Positions 61,982-64,000 of a stretch of DNA of 64,000 bases are shown piece after piece. The notes beneath the pieces are model-generated. The model worked only from the letters and a program-made list of their open reading frames with translations, searched no databases and was not told the origin of the DNA. The DNA lies in assembly GCF_051414115.1 (NCBI RefSeq), contig NZ_JBLKNZ010000001.1:1054001-1118000 (forward strand), given 5' to 3'. Every line of letters begins with the position of its first letter. Position 1 is the first letter of the stretch. The translations under genes were made by a program, and so were the position numbers. This DNA is from Halovenus marina. GTDB lineage: Archaea > Halobacteriota > Halobacteria > Halobacteriales > Haloarculaceae.

Positions 61982-63831
61982 ACGCGGCGCTGCTCGCGAG
62001 CGGCGTCGTCCTGGAGTCGGAAGCGCTGCTCCCAGAGGGACTCGACATCTCCTTTAAGCTTCTCCCGGCGATCATCGTCATCGCGATGATGGCGCTGTTT
62101 CTGGCCGTCGGACTCGTCTTCAAGGTCGCCGACACCGACGACATGTGGGTCGCTGGCCGCTCGATCGGGAACGTCGAAAACGGCATGGCGATCGGTGCGA
62201 ACTGGATGTCAGCCGCCTCGTATCTCGGGATGGCTGCACTGATCGCGACGGCTGGCGTCTACGGGCTGGCGTTCACCGTCGGCTGGACGACCGGATATTT
62301 CATCCTGCTAATCTTTCTCGCCGCACAGATGCGCCGGTTCGGGAAGTACACCGCGCCGGATTTCGTCGGCGACCGCTTCAACTCCGACGCCGCACGCGCA
62401 ATCGCGGCCGTGACGACGTTTCTGATCGGCTTCGTCTACGCCATCGGACAGGCCCGCGGGATGGGGCTGGTCGGGATGTACATGCTCGGTGACCTCGGCG
62501 TCCCGGGCCTGACTGCCTACCAGTCGATGATGGTGCTGTTCATGGTCGTCACCGTCGGCTATCTGGCGCTGTCGGGGATGCTTGGCGCGACCAAGAACAT
62601 GGCGCTGCAGTATATCATCTTGATCGCGGCGTTTCTGATCGGCCTGCTCGCGACTGGCTGGGCGGCCGGGTTCTCGACTGTGCTCCCGCAACTTGAGTAC
62701 GGACAACTGATCAGCGAACTGGGCAACGAGTTCTCGGCGCCCTTCGCGGGCGGGAGCTACTACCTCTGGGTCGCGACGTGTTTCTCGCTGGTGTTTGGCA
62801 CCTGCGGGCTTCCGCACGTGCTGGTGCGGTTTTACACCGTCGAGAACGAGCGCATCGCGCGCTGGTCGTGTACCTGGGGGCTGTTTTTCATCTGCCTGTT
62901 GTATCTGAGTGCGCCCGCGTTCGCCGCCTTCGGCACGCATCTGTACACCGAGAACGTCGCGCCGACCTACGGTGACCCGGGCATGACTGACGCGGCGGGC
63001 GACGTGATCGTCGTGTTGGCGGCCCAGTTGGCCAATCTGCCGACGTGGCTCGTCGGCCTCGTCGCGGCGGGTGGCATCGCCGCTGCAGTTGCGACGACCG
63101 CCGGACTGTTCATTGCGGGTTCGTCGGCCATCTCACACGACATCTACGCGAACATCATCAACCCCGAAGCGACTCAACGCCAACAGATGGTCGTCGGTCG
63201 TCTGAGCATCGTCGCGCTCGGCGCGCTCACGACACTCGCTGCGCTCGACCCCCAGCAGCCTATCGCCGCGCTTGTCAGCTACGCGTTCTCGTTGGCCGCG
63301 ACCGTGCTGTTCCCGATGTTTTTCGTCGGGCTGTGGTGGGAAAACGCCAACCGGCAGGGCGCGCTCACGGGCATGGTACTCGGACTCGTCCTGTGGTTCA
63401 TCCCGATGATAAACGAGGGCAACTTCGGCATCGTCAACGGTGGCGAGGGGATCGGCATCGAATTCCTCACCCAGTGGATGCCAGCCACCGGGTCGGCGCT
63501 CATCGCGATGCCGGTCGTGATCGTCACCATGGTGGTCGTTTCGATTGTCACCGACGAACCGCCGGAGAAGACGAAGATGATGGTGCGGCAGTGTCACAGC
63601 CCTGAGCCGATGAGCCAGGACGCGACCGCCGCCGAAGTCGTCGAACGGAAACTGAACGCCAGAGACGCCGCGACCGACGGCGGTCAGTCTGCCGACACCG
63701 ATCGGACGCGCACCGATGGCGGTCAGTCCGTTGACGCCGATCGGACGCGCACTGACGGCGGTCAGCCGACTGGCGAGCAACAGGATGACGACGACCGAGT
63801 GACTACGGACAACGATACAGTGGAGACCTGA
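61978..63831 (+). CDS. Sodium/acetate symporter, SSS family (VC_2705-like)
   Basis: The 617-residue protein has about 13 helices and the SSS features DMWVAGRSIGNVENGMAIGA, WMSAASYLGMAAL, YTAPDFVGDRF, GTCGLPHVLVRFYTV and GLFIAGSSAISHDIYAN. Context (acs upstream, DUF4212 overlapping by 4 bases) argues for acetate or short monocarboxylates co-transported with Na+. The last 85 residues are a hydrophilic tail with 13-residue repeats, absent from most homologues I know. Confidence 0.9.
   Translation: MNAALLASGVVLESEALLPEGLDISFKLLPAIIVIAMMALFLAVGLVFKVADTDDMWVAGRSIGNVENGMAIGANWMSAASYLGMAALIATAGVYGLAFTVGWTTGYFILLIFLAAQMRRFGKYTAPDFVGDRFNSDAARAIAAVTTFLIGFVYAIGQARGMGLVGMYMLGDLGVPGLTAYQSMMVLFMVVTVGYLALSGMLGATKNMALQYIILIAAFLIGLLATGWAAGFSTVLPQLEYGQLISELGNEFSAPFAGGSYYLWVATCFSLVFGTCGLPHVLVRFYTVENERIARWSCTWGLFFICLLYLSAPAFAAFGTHLYTENVAPTYGDPGMTDAAGDVIVVLAAQLANLPTWLVGLVAAGGIAAAVATTAGLFIAGSSAISHDIYANIINPEATQRQQMVVGRLSIVALGALTTLAALDPQQPIAALVSYAFSLAATVLFPMFFVGLWWENANRQGALTGMVLGLVLWFIPMINEGNFGIVNGGEGIGIEFLTQWMPATGSALIAMPVVIVTMVVVSIVTDEPPEKTKMMVRQCHSPEPMSQDATAAEVVERKLNARDAATDGGQSADTDRTRTDGGQSVDADRTRTDGGQPTGEQQDDDDRVTTDNDTVET
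63673..63771 (+). repeat. 39-bp tandem repeat in the symporter tail
   Basis: Units at 63673-63711 and 63712-63750, with a partial third from 63751, each encode TDGG-Q-S-x-D-x-DRTR. The units are nearly identical and keep the frame. Confidence 0.8.
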
Positions 63832-63833
63832 CC

Positions 63834-64000
63834 ATGTACGAACGCATACTCGTCCCGACCGATGGAAGCGACGTCGCCGAGGCGGCAGTCGACCACGCGC
63901 TCGACCTCGCGACGAAGTACGACGCCGAACTGCACGCGCTCTTCGTCGCCGATACTGACGCAATCGCCTACAGTCTCGGCGCCGAACAGGTCGACCGGAT
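63834..64000 (+). CDS. Universal stress protein, N-terminal part (cut by window end)
   Basis: The ATG lies two bases after the symporter stop; the 55 visible residues (MYERILVPTDGSDVAEAAVD) are a standard UspA opening with the ATP-site aspartate (PTDGS). It closes the acetate operon; a link to regulation of the symporter is inference. The rest is beyond the window. Confidence 0.9.
   Translation, partial: MYERILVPTDGSDVAEAAVDHALDLATKYDAELHALFVADTDAIAYSLGAEQVDR

Overview
The window is chromosomal DNA from a haloarchaeon (class Halobacteria); the genus cannot be fixed from the sequence. The evidence is high GC, very acidic proteins, an archaeal RNA polymerase operon with split B''/B' and A'/A'' subunits, aEF-1A and aEF-2, Tat (twin-arginine) signals on secreted proteins, many regulators with the bacterio-opsin-activator (Bat/HTH_10) C-terminus, HalOD1 proteins, and leaderless or short-leader genes with TATA boxes 20-35 bases before the start codon.

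Layout. 1-3160: end of a zinc-ribbon protein, a universal stress protein and a TrkA-TrkH potassium uptake pair. 3166-6400: a small CPHGPY-motif protein, then a likely remnant of a rolling-circle plasmid or provirus (HUH Rep plus zinc-finger partner and a start-less upstream ORF) ending at tRNA-Pro(GGG). 6468-18894: accessory region with a JAMM protease, two Bat-type regulators, two Tat-exported GH18-like chitinases with CBM5/12 modules, an enolase-superfamily protein, a short FAD oxidoreductase, HalOD1 and winged-helix regulators, a 914-residue PAS/GAF/Bat regulator with an internal PAS duplication, and a secreted beta-helix protein. 19159-23834: an APC permease with a TrkA-like partner, two regulators, a 57-residue zinc protein and a Na/Ca exchanger.

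23850-44800 is the translation and transcription backbone, read on the minus strand: rpoH-rpoB''-rpoB'-rpoA'-rpoA''-nusA, rps12-rps7, aEF-2, an ACT protein with homoserine dehydrogenase, aEF-1A-rps10 and tRNA-Ala(CGC). It is interrupted by an acyl-CoA dehydrogenase, a biotin ECF transporter (bioY-bioM-bioN), a metalloprotease-like protein and an AnmK-family sugar kinase. tRNA-Asp and a squalene/phytoene synthase follow.

46385-64000: methylglyoxal synthase, a large pilin-like surface protein of atypical composition, a cold shock protein, a glutathionyl-hydroquinone-reductase homologue, ribosomal protein L10e, Hsp20, a zinc protein with two tandem PCMT-family methyltransferases, a rhomboid protease, a class I amidotransferase, a Bat-type regulator carrying a degenerate tyrosine-recombinase domain, and an acetate module (acs, DUF4212 subunit, SSS symporter, universal stress protein).

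The most interesting items are the integrase-less Rep remnant with its start-less ORF at tRNA-Pro; the shared scar architecture (inverted T-arm fragments around a palindromic core) beside tRNA-Ala and tRNA-Asp; the recombinase-Bat fusion with a palindrome between its TATA box and start; the paired GH18 enzymes with an altered catalytic motif; and AnmK in an organism without murein.
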